Assembly: GCF_037023145.1 (NCBI RefSeq)
Contig: NZ_CP146091.1
Coordinates: forward strand, 248,001 to 312,000
Direction: 5' to 3'
Length of the DNA: 64,000 bases
Origin: Ralstonia sp. RRA
GTDB lineage: Bacteria; Pseudomonadota; Gammaproteobacteria; Burkholderiales; Burkholderiaceae
The notes beneath the pieces are model-generated. The model searched no databases and was not told the origin of the DNA. It saw only the letters and a list, made by a program, of their open reading frames with translations. Positions 1-9,010 of this stretch are shown one piece after another. The position numbers and the translations under genes are program-made. How positions within the stretch are numbered: position 1 is the stretch's first letter; every line of letters begins with the position of its first letter.

Positions 1-289
<289 letters not shown>

Positions 290-370
290 GGCGCTGTCCT
301 TGGGGATGAGGCGGCGGTCTCTGTCCGATAATAGGCCGCTGGTGACCCGACAAAACAAGACGGAGGCGGC

Positions 371-940
371 GTGGCAGTCACAACAACGGCAGGTTGGCGG
401 ATAGGTTTAGTCGCGGCGGCGTGTGCGCTACTGATGGCGTGCTCGCCTAAGTACGACTGGCGCACGGTGCGCTCTGACGAAGGCGCCTACACCGTCGACT
501 ATCCCGCCAAGCCCACCGCCGAGGCCCGCCCCATCGCCATCAACGGCCAGCGCCTGCCGATGACCATGCAGGCCGCCAGCATTGACGGCACGCTGTTCGC
601 CATCGGCGTGGTGGTGTTGCCGGCGGATGATCCGGTCTGGCGCCAGCAAGCGGTGGATGCTCTGCGTGCAGGGCTGTCGGCCAACCTCCAGGGCAACGTG
701 GCTGTGCGCGACATCGCCGTGAAGACAGCTGCACAACCGCCGCTGTCCTTGCCAGCCGTGGAGCTTGTTGCCCAGGGCGCGGGCGGTGACGACCCCGCGC
801 CGCGCCGCCTGACCGCCCGCGTGGTCGCCACGGGCAAGCACGCCTATCAGGCGGTCGTGCTGGAATCCGGTGACGCCGCACGGGATGCTCGGCAGCAGGA
901 GCAGGTCGAGCAATTTCTCGCCAGCTTCCATCCTTACTAG
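371..940 (+). CDS. Small lipoprotein of unknown function
   Basis: 189 aa from a GTG start at 371, preceded by CGGAGG at 361-366. Residues 1-24 form a lipoprotein signal peptide ending in the lipobox LLMAC, so the mature protein should be anchored to a membrane by Cys24. The rest is soluble, starting [21 protein letters not shown], a pattern seen in small exported beta-rich proteins of Burkholderiales. I recognise no enzymatic motif and propose no function. It stands alone, divergent from the macro-domain gene. Confidence 0.75.
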   Translation: MAVTTTAGWRIGLVAAACALLMACSPKYDWRTVRSDEGAYTVDYPAKPTAEARPIAINGQRLPMTMQAASIDGTLFAIGVVVLPADDPVWRQQAVDALRAGLSANLQGNVAVRDIAVKTAAQPPLSLPAVELVAQGAGGDDPAPRRLTARVVATGKHAYQAVVLESGDAARDARQQEQVEQFLASFHPY

Positions 941-956
941 AGCTGTGCTCTAGAAA

Positions 957-1160
957 TTAAGACGTCCGGCGAATCAGCAGATCCTGATCTCGATCAGGCA
1001 GTCGATGTTGACCGCGCGGCAACGTTGCCAGCGCCGGGTTCGGTGCCAGCATGTTGCCGATGATGGCGCCGGTCGTATAGACGTCCGTCGAGTTGGCGCC
1101 GGCCAGGGCTTGCGCGGTGGCCAGACGCAGAACGTGAGGATTGCGTCTTGAACTGAACAT
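957..1160 (-). pseudogene. 5' remnant of an MFS transporter gene
   Basis: The first ~48 residues (LRLATAQALAGANSTDVYTT, then GAIIGNMLAPNPALATLP) match the first transmembrane helix region of a common Burkholderiales MFS transporter. The reading frame then leaves this similarity after TLP and stops 19 codons later. Only one of the expected 12 helices remains, so this is a decayed fragment rather than a small gene. The junction near 1018 suggests a deletion joined it to unrelated sequence. Confidence 0.6.
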
Positions 1161-1191
1161 CAGACAAGAGATTCGCTTGCGAGATTGCCTG

Positions 1192-1740
1192 TCAGGCTAG
1201 TGCGCTCGCATCAAAATGCCGCAGAAGCTGGTATCCCTCAGCCCAGTCATCCAGTTGACTCGCGGCATTCAAATGTCCGCGTGCTCCGACGTCGAGAAAT
1301 TCGCTGCCCCATGCACTGGCGCAGGACGTTGCATAACTGATCGCCGCATAGGGATCGTTGTTGCTGGCAACCACGATGCTGCGAAATGGCAATGTTGCTG
1401 ACGGTACGGGCGAGAACCCGATGCACGAGGCGCTGGGAAAGGCCGATGCCGATGGGTCTGGAGCAGCGACGAGCAGCGCACCGCGAATTGGGGCCGCGTG
1501 ACGCGCGGCCCAATGCACAACCGCGAGGCACCCGAGACTATGCGCGACGATGATCGTATCGGGACCAAGCGCCGCCACGTCACGATCGATTGCCGCCACC
1601 CATTCGTCGCAGACGGCGTGATCCCAGTCTTCGACCTTCATGCGACGCCAGTGTCCTGGCTTCGCAGCCTCCCAGATGCTCTGCCAGTGCGTTGCTCCGG
1701 AATTGCCGTAACCGGGCACGATCAGAACGCGTTGACTCAT
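1192..1740 (-). CDS. RBBP9/YdeN-type serine hydrolase
   Basis: 182 aa, full length for the small alpha/beta hydrolases of PF06821. Visible are the N-terminal PGYGNSGATHWQSIWE motif, the nucleophile elbow VAHSLGCLAVVHWA (catalytic Ser about residue 68), an acidic residue in SNNDPYA and the C-terminal catalytic His in GARGHLNAAS. Substrate is unknown for the family. It is transcribed divergently from an Lrp/AsnC regulator 118 bp away, which may control it. Confidence 0.88.
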   Translation of the reverse strand: MSQRVLIVPGYGNSGATHWQSIWEAAKPGHWRRMKVEDWDHAVCDEWVAAIDRDVAALGPDTIIVAHSLGCLAVVHWAARHAAPIRGALLVAAPDPSASAFPSASCIGFSPVPSATLPFRSIVVASNNDPYAAISYATSCASAWGSEFLDVGARGHLNAASQLDDWAEGYQLLRHFDASALA

Positions 1741-1858
1741 GTTTAGCCTCCTTGAATGAGTGTCCAGTGTAAAAGCCGATGGTCTCTGTCAGAATGGCCG
1801 AACAAATGAAATCGTTGCTCACTGGCTTCGATTGCACGGAATTGAAGGGTCTATACGA

Positions 1859-2317
1859 ATGAAACCAAAGGCGGTGGAGCTGGATCGACTCGACTGGCGC
1901 ATTCTCGAGGCGCTACAAGCGCATGCGCGCATGACGAATACCGAGCTGGGAAAACAGATCGGACTGTCGCAACCAGCGGTGACTGCCCGCATCAAAAGAC
2001 TGGAGGAGCAAGGCGTCATCGAGGGATATGGGGCGCGGATCAATCCGGGTCTCGTTGGGCGTGGCATCGCAGCGATCGTGCGGATCCGCACCACCCATGC
2101 TCAGATCAAGCAGTGCCTGAGCGCCTTCGAAGCGATGCCTGAAATCGTCGAGGCGCACCGGATCACCGGCGAGGATTGCTTCTTCGTCCGCATCGTGGTC
2201 GAAGAGATGGCACAACTCGAAGTGGCAATCGATGCGCTGGCCAGATTCGGACCGGTCACGACCTCGGTCGTGCTGGCGAGCTATCCACCGAAAACGATCC
2301 GCGGCCCTCAACCTTGA
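1859..2317 (+). CDS. Lrp/AsnC family transcriptional regulator
   Basis: 152 aa starting at ATG 1859 with AAGGG 9 nt upstream; longer in-frame extensions lack a ribosome site. Residues 8-65 form the AsnC-type winged helix (LDRLDWRILEALQAHARMTN, GLSQPAVTARIKRLEEQGVI). The C-terminal half is the RAM effector-binding fold, with GEDCFFVRIVVE as the typical central strand. These proteins are octameric amino-acid-responsive DNA-binding proteins. The divergent hydrolase gene is the obvious candidate target; the ligand cannot be read from the sequence. Confidence 0.9.
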   Translation: MKPKAVELDRLDWRILEALQAHARMTNTELGKQIGLSQPAVTARIKRLEEQGVIEGYGARINPGLVGRGIAAIVRIRTTHAQIKQCLSAFEAMPEIVEAHRITGEDCFFVRIVVEEMAQLEVAIDALARFGPVTTSVVLASYPPKTIRGPQP

Positions 2318-2336
2318 CCGGCCACCCGGCCGTGCT

Positions 2337-3164
2337 CTACGCGCTGGCATCCCCTGCCTGTAGTTCCCGAGCGCCTCTCGGTCGAAGGATTTTCTCAACC
2401 AGGCGCGCCGACATCTCGCGGCTCAACAGCCTTTGCAAATTGGCAAGCAGCCGATTCTGCGTCCCGACAATCCGATAGCTTCGATTGCGATCCAGCGCCC
2501 ACAACGCGTCTTGCACCACGCGCGCGACAGGCATCGGCGTGCCGACCGCCGCTTCCTTTGCGCCAACGACATCAAAGAAGCCGGTTTGCGTCGCACCCGG
2601 ACATAGCGCGAGAACCCGAATGCCGCGATGCCGGTTCTCGGCCCAAACCGCTTCCGAAAATGACAAAAGAAAGGCCTTGGTTGCGCCGTAGATCGCCATG
2701 TAGGGATCGGGCTGAAATGCAGCTGTTGACGCGACGTTAATGACGGCGCCATCGGATCGCGCCTGCATCCCCGGCAGCAGAAGATGGGTCAGCTCGATCG
2801 CTGCCATGCAGTTCACCAGCACTTCATCGCGTTGGCGCACCCACGGAATCGTCTCGAAGCGTCCGTAAGCCGCAAAGCCCGCGTTGTTGATGAGGACATC
2901 GACGACCGTGCCGGTCGCTTTGAGAAGATGCGCCACAGTCGGGACGGCGTCCGTTGCGCTCAGGTCAACCGTCAGGAAATCAGCGTCGCAGGCGTAGTCG
3001 CGGCGCAATTCAGCGGTCAGATCGTGCAGCTTGTCGCGAGCGCGTGCAACCAGCAGGAGTTTCGCGCCACGTTTGGCTAACGCGTAGGCGAACTCGCGCC
3101 CGATACCTGACGATGCTCCCGTGATGAGTGCCGTTTTTCCGCGAAAATCGAAACTGTCTTTCAT
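2337..3164 (-). CDS. Short-chain dehydrogenase/reductase
   Basis: 275 aa, classical SDR. The Rossmann glycine motif TGASSGIGRE is at residues ~16-25, NNAG at ~92, the catalytic Ser in VINVASTAAF and YxxxK in YGATK. The C-terminal ~80 residues match the group often named YqjQ/DltE-like oxidoreductases. Substrate unknown. Divergent from a MerR regulator with a MerR-type promoter between them, so it is probably induced by whatever signal that regulator senses. Confidence 0.9.
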   Translation of the reverse strand: MKDSFDFRGKTALITGASSGIGREFAYALAKRGAKLLLVARARDKLHDLTAELRRDYACDADFLTVDLSATDAVPTVAHLLKATGTVVDVLINNAGFAAYGRFETIPWVRQRDEVLVNCMAAIELTHLLLPGMQARSDGAVINVASTAAFQPDPYMAIYGATKAFLLSFSEAVWAENRHRGIRVLALCPGATQTGFFDVVGAKEAAVGTPMPVARVVQDALWALDRNRSYRIVGTQNRLLANLQRLLSREMSARLVEKILRPRGARELQAGDASA

Positions 3165-3194
3165 GGCCTGCTGATGAAGTGGAAAGTGGGCCGG

Positions 3195-3226
3195 ACTGTA
3201 AACCGTTGACTAAAGGCAACGGTCAA
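3195..3226 (-). promoter_or_regulatory. MerR-type operator-promoter for the SDR gene
   Basis: A 7-bp inverted repeat, ACCGTTG (3202-3208) and CAACGGT (3217-3223), sits between the divergent SDR and merR-family genes. Read toward the SDR gene, a -35 TTGACC (3221-3226) and a -10-like TTACAG (3196-3201) are 19 bp apart. That over-long spacer, filled by the dyad, is the hallmark of promoters that MerR proteins untwist to activate. The assignment is inference from position and architecture. Confidence 0.7.
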
Positions 3227-3267
3227 GCCCTAATGACGGTCCACAACATTGGGTAGGAAGAGGCAGC

Positions 3268-3642
3268 ATGCGCATCGGCGAACTATGCAAGCGGGCGGGC
3301 GTTTCGCGCGATACCGTGCGCTATTACGAGCGGACGGGGTTGCTGGACAAAGCAGCACAACCTCACGCGACGAATACTTACAAGCGCTATTCCGAAGTCT
3401 CGCTACAGCGGATACGGCTGATCATCCACGCGAAAGCATTGGGTTTCACCCTCGCAGAAATCAGCGACGTCATTCATGTCTGGGACAGTCCGACGTTCGC
3501 TGTTGAGCAAAAGGTTGCATGTTTGCAAGCCAAGCTCGCAGAACTCGATGAAAAGAGCCGGGCGCTGACCACGCTGCGCGCGGGGCTGTTGAATGCGCTG
3601 GCCAAAGTCGGCAGCGATTGCGTCGAAGGACATGTCGCGTGA
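3268..3642 (+). CDS. MerR family transcriptional regulator
   Basis: 124 aa. The N-terminal MerR winged helix is clear: MRIGELCKRAGVSRDTVRYY, ERTGLL, then YKRYSEVSLQRIRLIIHAKALGFTL. A long dimerisation helix follows (residues ~78-115). A single Cys at ~84 and one at ~118 give only a weak case for metal sensing. Members bind between overspaced promoter elements; one such site lies just upstream facing the divergent SDR gene. AGGCAGC before the ATG is a weak ribosome site. Confidence 0.9.
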   Translation: MRIGELCKRAGVSRDTVRYYERTGLLDKAAQPHATNTYKRYSEVSLQRIRLIIHAKALGFTLAEISDVIHVWDSPTFAVEQKVACLQAKLAELDEKSRALTTLRAGLLNALAKVGSDCVEGHVA

Positions 3643-3659
3643 TGAGGCGCTGTCGGTGA

Positions 3660-3839
3660 TATGTACAAAGCGGAGCGTTGGTTCCTGTCTTAGCGAGCTA
3701 CCGTGTCTGCTCTCAGGAAATCCATGCGGTATGGCCGCAGGTGCGCCATCTGCGTTGCAAGACGCGGGTTGCCATCGATGCGCTCGTAGCCCAGATCCCA
3801 GCGATGATGCATCCGCGAGCAGTTGACGATCCAATCTAG
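3660..3839 (+). pseudogene. C-terminal remnant of a LysR-type regulator
   Basis: In the frame through 3669-3836 the translation reads SGALVPVLASYRVCSQEIHA then VWPQVRHLRCKTRVAIDALV, ending at TAG 3837-3839. This is the last ~55 residues of a LysR-type effector domain (the GxLVPVL...IHAVWPxxRHL...KVRAFVDFL pattern). The frame closes upstream at 3659 and no start codon or DNA-binding domain is present. LysR regulators often sit beside LysE-type exporters, so this may be the lost regulator of the next two genes. Confidence 0.6.
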
Positions 3840-3939
3840 GCGGGGTGCTCAAACAATTAGGCCCAAGCGCGCTGGCCGCAGGCGGTGCACAATCGTCGTC
3901 TTCCGCCGCACCTCACACATCACATCACGGGGAACCATC

Positions 3940-4593
3940 ATGACGTTGCAAGTCTGGCTCGCCTTCTTTCTGGCTGCCTGGGTGATCGCTATTTCGCCGG
4001 GCTCGGGCGCGATCCTGTGCATGAGCCACGGGCTCACACATGGCGTGCGCCGCACGTCGGTCACGATTGCCGGGCTGGAACTTGGCATCGTGGTGATTCT
4101 GTTCATTGCGGGTGCCGGGCTGGGCGCGTTGCTGATCGCGTCAGAACATGCCTTTACGGCCATCAAGATCGTCGGCGCGATGTACCTGATCTATCTGGGC
4201 ATCGTGCAGTGGCGCACACCCATCCAGATCGCCAAGCCGGCCGAAGGCGAACCCCACAATGCGTCACCTCGGGTGTCGGGCAGCAGTGCTCGCCGCCGCT
4301 TCCTGGTCGGGCTGCTCACCAACCTGACGAACCCCAAGGGCATCCTGTTCATGGTGGCCGTGTTGCCGCAGTTCATTGATCCGGCCAAGCCGCTGCTGTC
4401 GCAACTCGGCATCCTGGCGGCAACGATGGTGTTCGTCGACCTGATCGTCATGCACGGTTATGCGTTGCTGGCCTCGCGTGCGCAACGCCTGTTCCGCAAC
4501 CCGCGTGCGCTGCGCTGGCAGAGCCGTTTCTTCGGCGGCATGCTGATGAGCATCGGCGCCGCGCTGTTCTTCGTGAAGCGTCAGACCAACTGA
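3940..4593 (+). CDS. LysE/RhtB family amino-acid exporter (copy 1)
   Basis: 217 aa from ATG 3940 (GGGGA 6 nt upstream). Six hydrophobic segments and the family motifs AISPGSGAILCMSHGLTHGV near residue 17 and LTNLTNPKGILFMVAVLPQF near 128 identify an inner-membrane RhtB/LysE exporter of amino acids such as homoserine, threonine or lysine. Which one cannot be told. The next gene is a close paralog 47 bp downstream and the two probably share a transcript. Confidence 0.9.
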   Translation: MTLQVWLAFFLAAWVIAISPGSGAILCMSHGLTHGVRRTSVTIAGLELGIVVILFIAGAGLGALLIASEHAFTAIKIVGAMYLIYLGIVQWRTPIQIAKPAEGEPHNASPRVSGSSARRRFLVGLLTNLTNPKGILFMVAVLPQFIDPAKPLLSQLGILAATMVFVDLIVMHGYALLASRAQRLFRNPRALRWQSRFFGGMLMSIGAALFFVKRQTN

Positions 4594-4640
4594 TCGGCGG
4601 GGCGCCGCATCGCCCCTGCATTCCCGCAAAGGAGCCTCTC

Positions 4641-5282
4641 ATGACATTTCAGGTCTGGCTGGCGTTCTTCGTTGCAACAACCGTGACGGCCATCGCACCC
4701 GGGTCGGGCGTGATCCTGTGCATGAGCCACGGGTTGACGCACGGTATGCGCCGTACATCGGTGACGATCGTGGGGATGGAGATCGGGATGACCGCGATCC
4801 TGTTCATTGCGGGTGCGGGGCTCGGTGCAGTGCTGGTGGCATCCGAGCACGCCTTTATGGCGGTCAAGATCGTCGGTGCGCTGTACCTGATCTATTTGGG
4901 CGTTATGCAGTGGCGCTCGCCCATCCGGATCGGCCAGGCCGCTGAAGGTGAGGCCGGACAGGCGTCGGGCAGCAGCGCGCGCCGCCGCTTCCTGACCGGG
5001 TTGCTGACCAACCTGACGAACCCGAAGGGCATCGTGTTTATGGCGGCCGTGCTGCCGCAGTTCATTGACCCCGCCCGGCCGCTGCTACAGCAACTCTGTA
5101 TCCTGGCGGCAACGATGGTGTGCATCGACCTGGTGGTTCTGCACGGTTATGCGTTGCTGGCCGAGCGTGCGCAGCGCGTGTTCCGCAATCCGCGCGCCTT
5201 GCGTTGGCAGCGCCGCGTGTTCGGCGGCACGCTGATGAGCCTGGGCGCGGCGCTGTTCTTCATGAAGCGACAGACTGCCTGA
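4641..5282 (+). CDS. LysE/RhtB family amino-acid exporter (copy 2, tandem paralog)
   Basis: 213 aa with AAAGGAG 6-8 nt before ATG 4641. It is very similar over its whole length to the preceding exporter (same APGSGVILCMSHGLTHGM and LTNLTNPKGIVFMAAVLPQF motifs, same C-terminal GAALFFMKRQT), differing mainly in the cytoplasmic loop after QWRSPI, which is four residues shorter. A recent tandem duplication is the simplest origin. Some LysE-like small exporters act as pairs, but a heteromer is only a possibility. Confidence 0.9.
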   Translation: MTFQVWLAFFVATTVTAIAPGSGVILCMSHGLTHGMRRTSVTIVGMEIGMTAILFIAGAGLGAVLVASEHAFMAVKIVGALYLIYLGVMQWRSPIRIGQAAEGEAGQASGSSARRRFLTGLLTNLTNPKGIVFMAAVLPQFIDPARPLLQQLCILAATMVCIDLVVLHGYALLAERAQRVFRNPRALRWQRRVFGGTLMSLGAALFFMKRQTA

Positions 5283-5285
5283 CGA

Positions 5286-6713
5286 TTAACGTGGCTGCGG
5301 GGCTGGCCGCGCGTCGAGCCCCGTGCGCGCAATCACCAGCGCCCCCACCGGCGCCACTGCAAACAGCAGGAACAGCCAGCGCGATGCAGCGCCCAGATCC
5401 GGAGCCGGGCCCGCCGCGCCCAGCGTGTTGAGCACCACGCCGCCCAACGCCGCTCCCAATGCCGTCGCCACCAGTTGCACCGTCACGATCGACGCCGATG
5501 CACGGTCATGGTCTTCCGCCGGTGCCGCGGTCATGATGCGGTTGCACAGATGCGGCCACACAACGCCCACACCCAACCCCACCAGCGTCAGCGCGACGAT
5601 GATCAGCGCAGTCACCCACGCATCGCCCGCGCCCATCGGCACCAGAAATGCCAGTACCAGCAGACCCAGCGCACATGCCCACGGCGCCAGGCGGATCACG
5701 CGCGTGACCGACGCCTCGCGCAACGCGGCGCTCAGGATGGCCCCCAGCGTCCAGCCGGCCGAGGCCGTTGCCGCGATGTAGCCGGCTATCAGCGGGCTCT
5801 GCCCGTGCAGCCGCTGCAGGAACAGCGGCACGAAGATCTCCGTGCAGGTGACGGTGACGGCCAGCAGCGCAGACACGCCATACAGTGCGGCGAGCGCAGT
5901 GCGGCCCGTGTAGGCATCGGCGGGCAGGATGCGGCGGGATGAGTGCATCTCTACGCGTCGGATCGCCAGCAGCGTGATGCCCGCTGCGATCAACCCGAGC
6001 GCGCCAAGCCACGGCGTGTCACTCACGCTGGCCCACGAAGCGGCCACCACGGCCACCGCCAGGAGCACGAGCTGACGTGCCGGCACGGGCGTCGGATGTT
6101 CCGTCTGGGTGGCCGCCGGTTTCAGCACGACCATCGCGGCGGCGGCCGCCAGCGCGATCAGCACGACCAGCGACCAGAACGCCAGCCGCCACGTCGCGTA
6201 CTGCGCAAAGATGCCGCCGACCGCCGGCCCGAGCAGCGTCGCAATGCCCCACATGCCCGAGAGCAGCGCCAGCGCGCGCGGCCACAGGGGTTCGGGCAGT
6301 ACGCTGCGCATCAACACATACGGCGCCGACAGCAGCACGCCGCCGCCCAGCCCCTGCAGTACGCGGCCGACCAGCAGCACGGGCATGGCTGGCGCCAGCG
6401 CACACAACGCCGAGCCGCCACCGAACACCGCCGCACCCAGCAGGTACGCACCGCGAGGCCCGATGTGCTGGATCACCTGCGCGGCCACCGCCGCCCCGGT
6501 AATCGACGCGACGATGAACAGCGTTGTATTCCACGCATAGAAGGCCACGCCGCCAATGTCGTCGACCACGCTCGGCAGGATCGTCGTGGTCAGGTAGAGG
6601 TTGATGGCGTGCAGCGCCACGCCGGCGGCCAGCACCAGCACGCGCAGCGCATTGGCACCGCGAAACAGATCGAGCCACGAGGCATCGTCTGCGGTGATCG
6701 AGGTTGAACTCAT
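5286..6713 (-). CDS. MFS drug-type efflux transporter
   Basis: 475 aa from ATG 6713, chosen because GGAG lies 6 nt upstream; 12 or more hydrophobic segments span the protein. The loop 2-3 region (LGAAVFGGGSALCALAPAMP, GRVLQGLGGG) and helix 5 (LSGMWGIATLLGPAVGGIFA, motif C of antiporters) mark it as a drug:H+ antiporter of the major facilitator superfamily. It is divergent from a MarR regulator with paired palindromes between them, the usual arrangement of a substrate-inducible efflux pump. Confidence 0.88.
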   Translation of the reverse strand: MSSTSITADDASWLDLFRGANALRVLVLAAGVALHAINLYLTTTILPSVVDDIGGVAFYAWNTTLFIVASITGAAVAAQVIQHIGPRGAYLLGAAVFGGGSALCALAPAMPVLLVGRVLQGLGGGVLLSAPYVLMRSVLPEPLWPRALALLSGMWGIATLLGPAVGGIFAQYATWRLAFWSLVVLIALAAAAAMVVLKPAATQTEHPTPVPARQLVLLAVAVVAASWASVSDTPWLGALGLIAAGITLLAIRRVEMHSSRRILPADAYTGRTALAALYGVSALLAVTVTCTEIFVPLFLQRLHGQSPLIAGYIAATASAGWTLGAILSAALREASVTRVIRLAPWACALGLLVLAFLVPMGAGDAWVTALIIVALTLVGLGVGVVWPHLCNRIMTAAPAEDHDRASASIVTVQLVATALGAALGGVVLNTLGAAGPAPDLGAASRWLFLLFAVAPVGALVIARTGLDARPAPQPR

Positions 6714-6808
6714 CTTGGGCTCCAGCAAGGGAATGAGGGATACCTGCAAGACGCGTCAGCCGGGTCGGCTGTGACAGTCGGCTTGCGTTGCATCGCTCGG
6801 TATCGCAC

Positions 6809-6853
6809 TATCTTGACGTCAAGATAAAAACGAGTTGTCTCGACGTCAAGATA
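6809..6853. promoter_or_regulatory. Two MarR-type operators between MFS and marR genes
   Basis: A perfect 18-bp palindrome TATCTTGACGTCAAGATA occupies 6809-6826. A second copy with two mismatches is at 6836-6853, so the centres are 27 bp apart. They lie in the divergent MFS/MarR interval, 23 bp before the MarR start. Paired palindromes of this size are typical MarR-dimer sites; binding by the adjacent regulator is inference. Confidence 0.85.
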
Positions 6854-6875
6854 ACCACCGCTGGAGGAAGGGAGA

Positions 6876-7373
6876 ATGGACCGCGCTGCACAGGCTGTCG
6901 AACAATGGAATCGCGAGCGCCCAGACCTGGATGTCGGCTCGATGCTGCTACTCGGGCGCCTGGGCGAGGCGGCGCTCGTCATCGCGCGTGAACGGCTGAA
7001 CCCGCTCTTCGCGGACTTCGGCCTGCAACCCGGCGAGTTCGACGTGCTCGCCACCCTGCGCCGCAGCGGCGCGCCGTATGCGCTCACGCCTACCGCGCTG
7101 TACGACGCGACGATGATGTCTTCGGGCGGCATGACCAATCGCATCGATCGCCTGCAGCAGGCTGGCTGGGTTGAGCGCCGCCCCAATCCGGAAGATGGCC
7201 GCGGCACGCTCGTTGCGCTCACCAAGGCGGGGTTTGCGTTGATCGACAAGGCGGTCAGCGCGCATGTGGAGAACCAGCGTGCCGTGCTCTCGGTGCTGAC
7301 GGACGCCGAGCAGCGGCAGTTGGCGAAGCTGCTGGCCAAGCTGATCGACGGCCAGCGCGCGGACGAGCGTTAG
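6876..7373 (+). CDS. MarR family transcriptional repressor
   Basis: 165 aa with GGAGGAAGGGAG upstream. The winged helix covers roughly residues 45-115: FGLQPGEFDVLATLRRSG, TPTALYDATMMSSGGMTNRI DNA-recognition helix, then the wing NPEDGRGTLVALTKAG. Terminal helices form the dimer interface. It probably represses itself and the divergent MFS pump through the palindromes in the shared upstream region. Its stop codon overlaps the stop of the comM 3' remnant on the other strand. Confidence 0.92.
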   Translation: MDRAAQAVEQWNRERPDLDVGSMLLLGRLGEAALVIARERLNPLFADFGLQPGEFDVLATLRRSGAPYALTPTALYDATMMSSGGMTNRIDRLQQAGWVERRPNPEDGRGTLVALTKAGFALIDKAVSAHVENQRAVLSVLTDAEQRQLAKLLAKLIDGQRADER

Positions 7374-7480
7374 TCCGCCTTCACCCCACGCCGATACTGG
7401 ATCGCCTCACCCACATGCACGGCATCGATCTGCGGATGCGCGTAGCGGGCTGCCCCCTCGCACGCATCCGTCCCATCAGT
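7370..7480 (-). pseudogene. comM: Duplicate 3' end of comM (remnant)
   Basis: Reading the minus strand, the last ~38 codons before TAA 7370-7372 end ARYAHPQIDAVHVGEAIQYR RGVKAD. This equals the C-terminus of the large comM piece at 9526 (EQIDAVHVGEAIQYRRGVKAD), with a few synonymous or near differences and a different residue run upstream. Similarity ends close to the stop of the next pseudogene. It is a second, allelic comM 3' end, left as a direct repeat around a ~2.1 kb insertion. Confidence 0.8.
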
Positions 7481-7490
7481 GCATTTTTAG

Positions 7491-7754
7491 TTACAGCACC
7501 AGAACGTCCCGAGCAAATGCCTCAACGCAGCCATTTGCGGCTTGATCTAGGTACTTCTTGAGCAGCGTCGCTTGATTGTCGAGTAGCTGGTCTTTCGAGG
7601 GGGGATTGTTGTCGTCGCCTTGGACGCCACTGCACATACTTTCCGCAAGAATTTGCTTTGACGACGTTTCAATGAGTCTCAGGCGAGCAGCATATGTGAC
7701 CCGGTAGTGCGCCCAATCGGTTGGGTAGTAAGAGAACATCCATTGAAGGGTTGT
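7491..7754 (-). pseudogene. C-terminal half of an IS-interrupted lipoprotein gene
   Basis: Minus-strand frame continuing from the IS end: TTLQW then MFSYYPTDWAHYRVTYAARL and a C-terminus DQAANGCVEAFARDVLVL. Together with the N-terminal half at 9018-9419, which stops exactly at the other IS end after KFLLDVGT, it makes one ~220-residue lipoprotein. An internal ATG at 7739 could in principle be used but has no ribosome site and the piece lacks a signal peptide. Confidence 0.7.
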
Positions 7755-7834
7755 TGACCCTACACCAAGAAACAGTACAGCTGAGAAGTAGAGAATCCGG
7801 CATGATTTTCATGATTTGAAATGGAAGACATGCC

Positions 7835-8101
7835 ATGAAGACGAGCAAGTTCACTGAGGCGCAGATAGCGTTCGCGCTCAAGCAAGCGGAACTGGGTACG
7901 AAGGTCGAGGAGGTGTGTCGCAAGCTGGGCATCAGCGAGGCGACCTTCTACAACTGGAAGAAGAAGTACGGGGGCGTCGGCCCTTCGGAGCTGCGCCGGA
8001 TGCGGCAGCTCGAGGAGGAGAATGCGAAGCTCAAGCGGCTGGTGGCGGACCTGAGCCTGGATAAGGCCATGCTGCAGGACGTGCTCTCAAAAAAGCTCTG
8101 A
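7835..8101 (+). CDS. IS3-family transposase OrfA
   Basis: 88 aa. N-terminal helix-turn-helix (FTEAQIAFALKQAELGTKVE, EVCRKLGISEATFYNWKKKY) followed by a leucine-zipper helix (RRMRQLEEENAKLKRLVADL), the standard OrfA layout of the IS407 group. OrfA binds the terminal repeats. Its 3' end contains AAAAAAG at 8089-8095, where -1 ribosomal slippage would normally produce the OrfAB fusion transposase. Confidence 0.93.
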   Translation: MKTSKFTEAQIAFALKQAELGTKVEEVCRKLGISEATFYNWKKKYGGVGPSELRRMRQLEEENAKLKRLVADLSLDKAMLQDVLSKKL

Positions 8102-8975
8102 AGCCTTCCCGCAAGCGCACGCTGATTGACGAGTTGCGTGACCGCTATCGTGTGAGCCTGACTAAGGCTTGCGCGTTGTTCCACATGTCACGCTCGCTGT
8201 ATGGGTATCGGTCGGTTGCTCGGGACTCGTCGGCATTGCTTGCACGCATCAAAGAGATAGCGGCCACACGCGTGCACTACGGCTATCGCCGGGTGCACGT
8301 GATGCTGCAGCGGGAAGGCTGGAAAGACAATCACAAACGTGTTTATCGCTTGTACCGGGCCGAAGGTCTGTCGCTGCGGCATAAGCGTCCCAAGCGCAAC
8401 AAGTCGGCGCGGCTACGCCAGCCCAAGAGCATCGTCACGGCTATCAACGAAATCTGGAGCATGGACTTTGTATCCGATGCCTTGTTTGATGGTCGGCGCC
8501 TGCGCGCGTTGACCGTGGTGGACAACTACACCAGAGAAAGCTTGGCCATCGAAGTCGGCCAAAGCCTGAAGGGGAAGACGTTGTGCGAGTGCTTGACGAA
8601 GTGGTTGCCGAGCGCGGCGCGCCTCAGACCATCAAGGTGGACAATGGCAGCGAATTCATCTCGAAGGCGATGGACCGGTGGGCATACGAGCACGGCGTGG
8701 AACTCGACTTCAGCCGGCCAGGCACGCCGACCGACAATGCCAAGGTGGAAAGCTTCAACGGGCGGTTCCGGCAGGAATGCCTGAACGAGCACTGGTTCTT
8801 GTCCTTGGACGATGCTCGGAGCAAAATCGCCGACTGGCGGAGGTACTACAACGAGAGCCGTCCCCACTCCGCACTGCAGTGGGCGACACCCGCCGAATTC
8901 GCCCGTCAGGCAAGGAAAAACACCTCGGCGGACGAATCAACGACGCCGGAAATTTCCACTTCTGGACGGTACTAA
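8096..8975 (+). pseudogene. IS3-family transposase OrfB, frameshifted
   Basis: The first half (to about 8575) reads through the HTH_21 domain and the first catalytic Asp (INEIWSMDFVSDALF) and VVDNYTRE. The second half is in another frame: APQTIKVDNGSEFISKAMDR carries the second Asp and FRQECLNEHWFLSLDDARSK then WRRYYNESRPHSAL carries the Glu region of the DDE triad (rve integrase core). The switch falls at the GGGG run 8570-8573; one more G would restore GQSLKGEDVVRVLDE. The element therefore cannot move by its own transposase. Confidence 0.88.
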
Positions 8976-9010
8976 TTCCGGTGTAGGGTCACTAATTCCG
9001 GTGTAGGGTC
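8971..9010. repeat. Tandem 20-bp repeat at the IS right end
   Basis: ACTAATTCCGGTGTAGGGTC occurs at 8971-8990 and again, identical, at 8991-9010, followed by a partial third GTAGGGTC. The repeat includes the right terminal inverted repeat of the IS, so the element has a duplicated end. It probably arose by slippage or by an abortive transposition. Confidence 0.9.
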
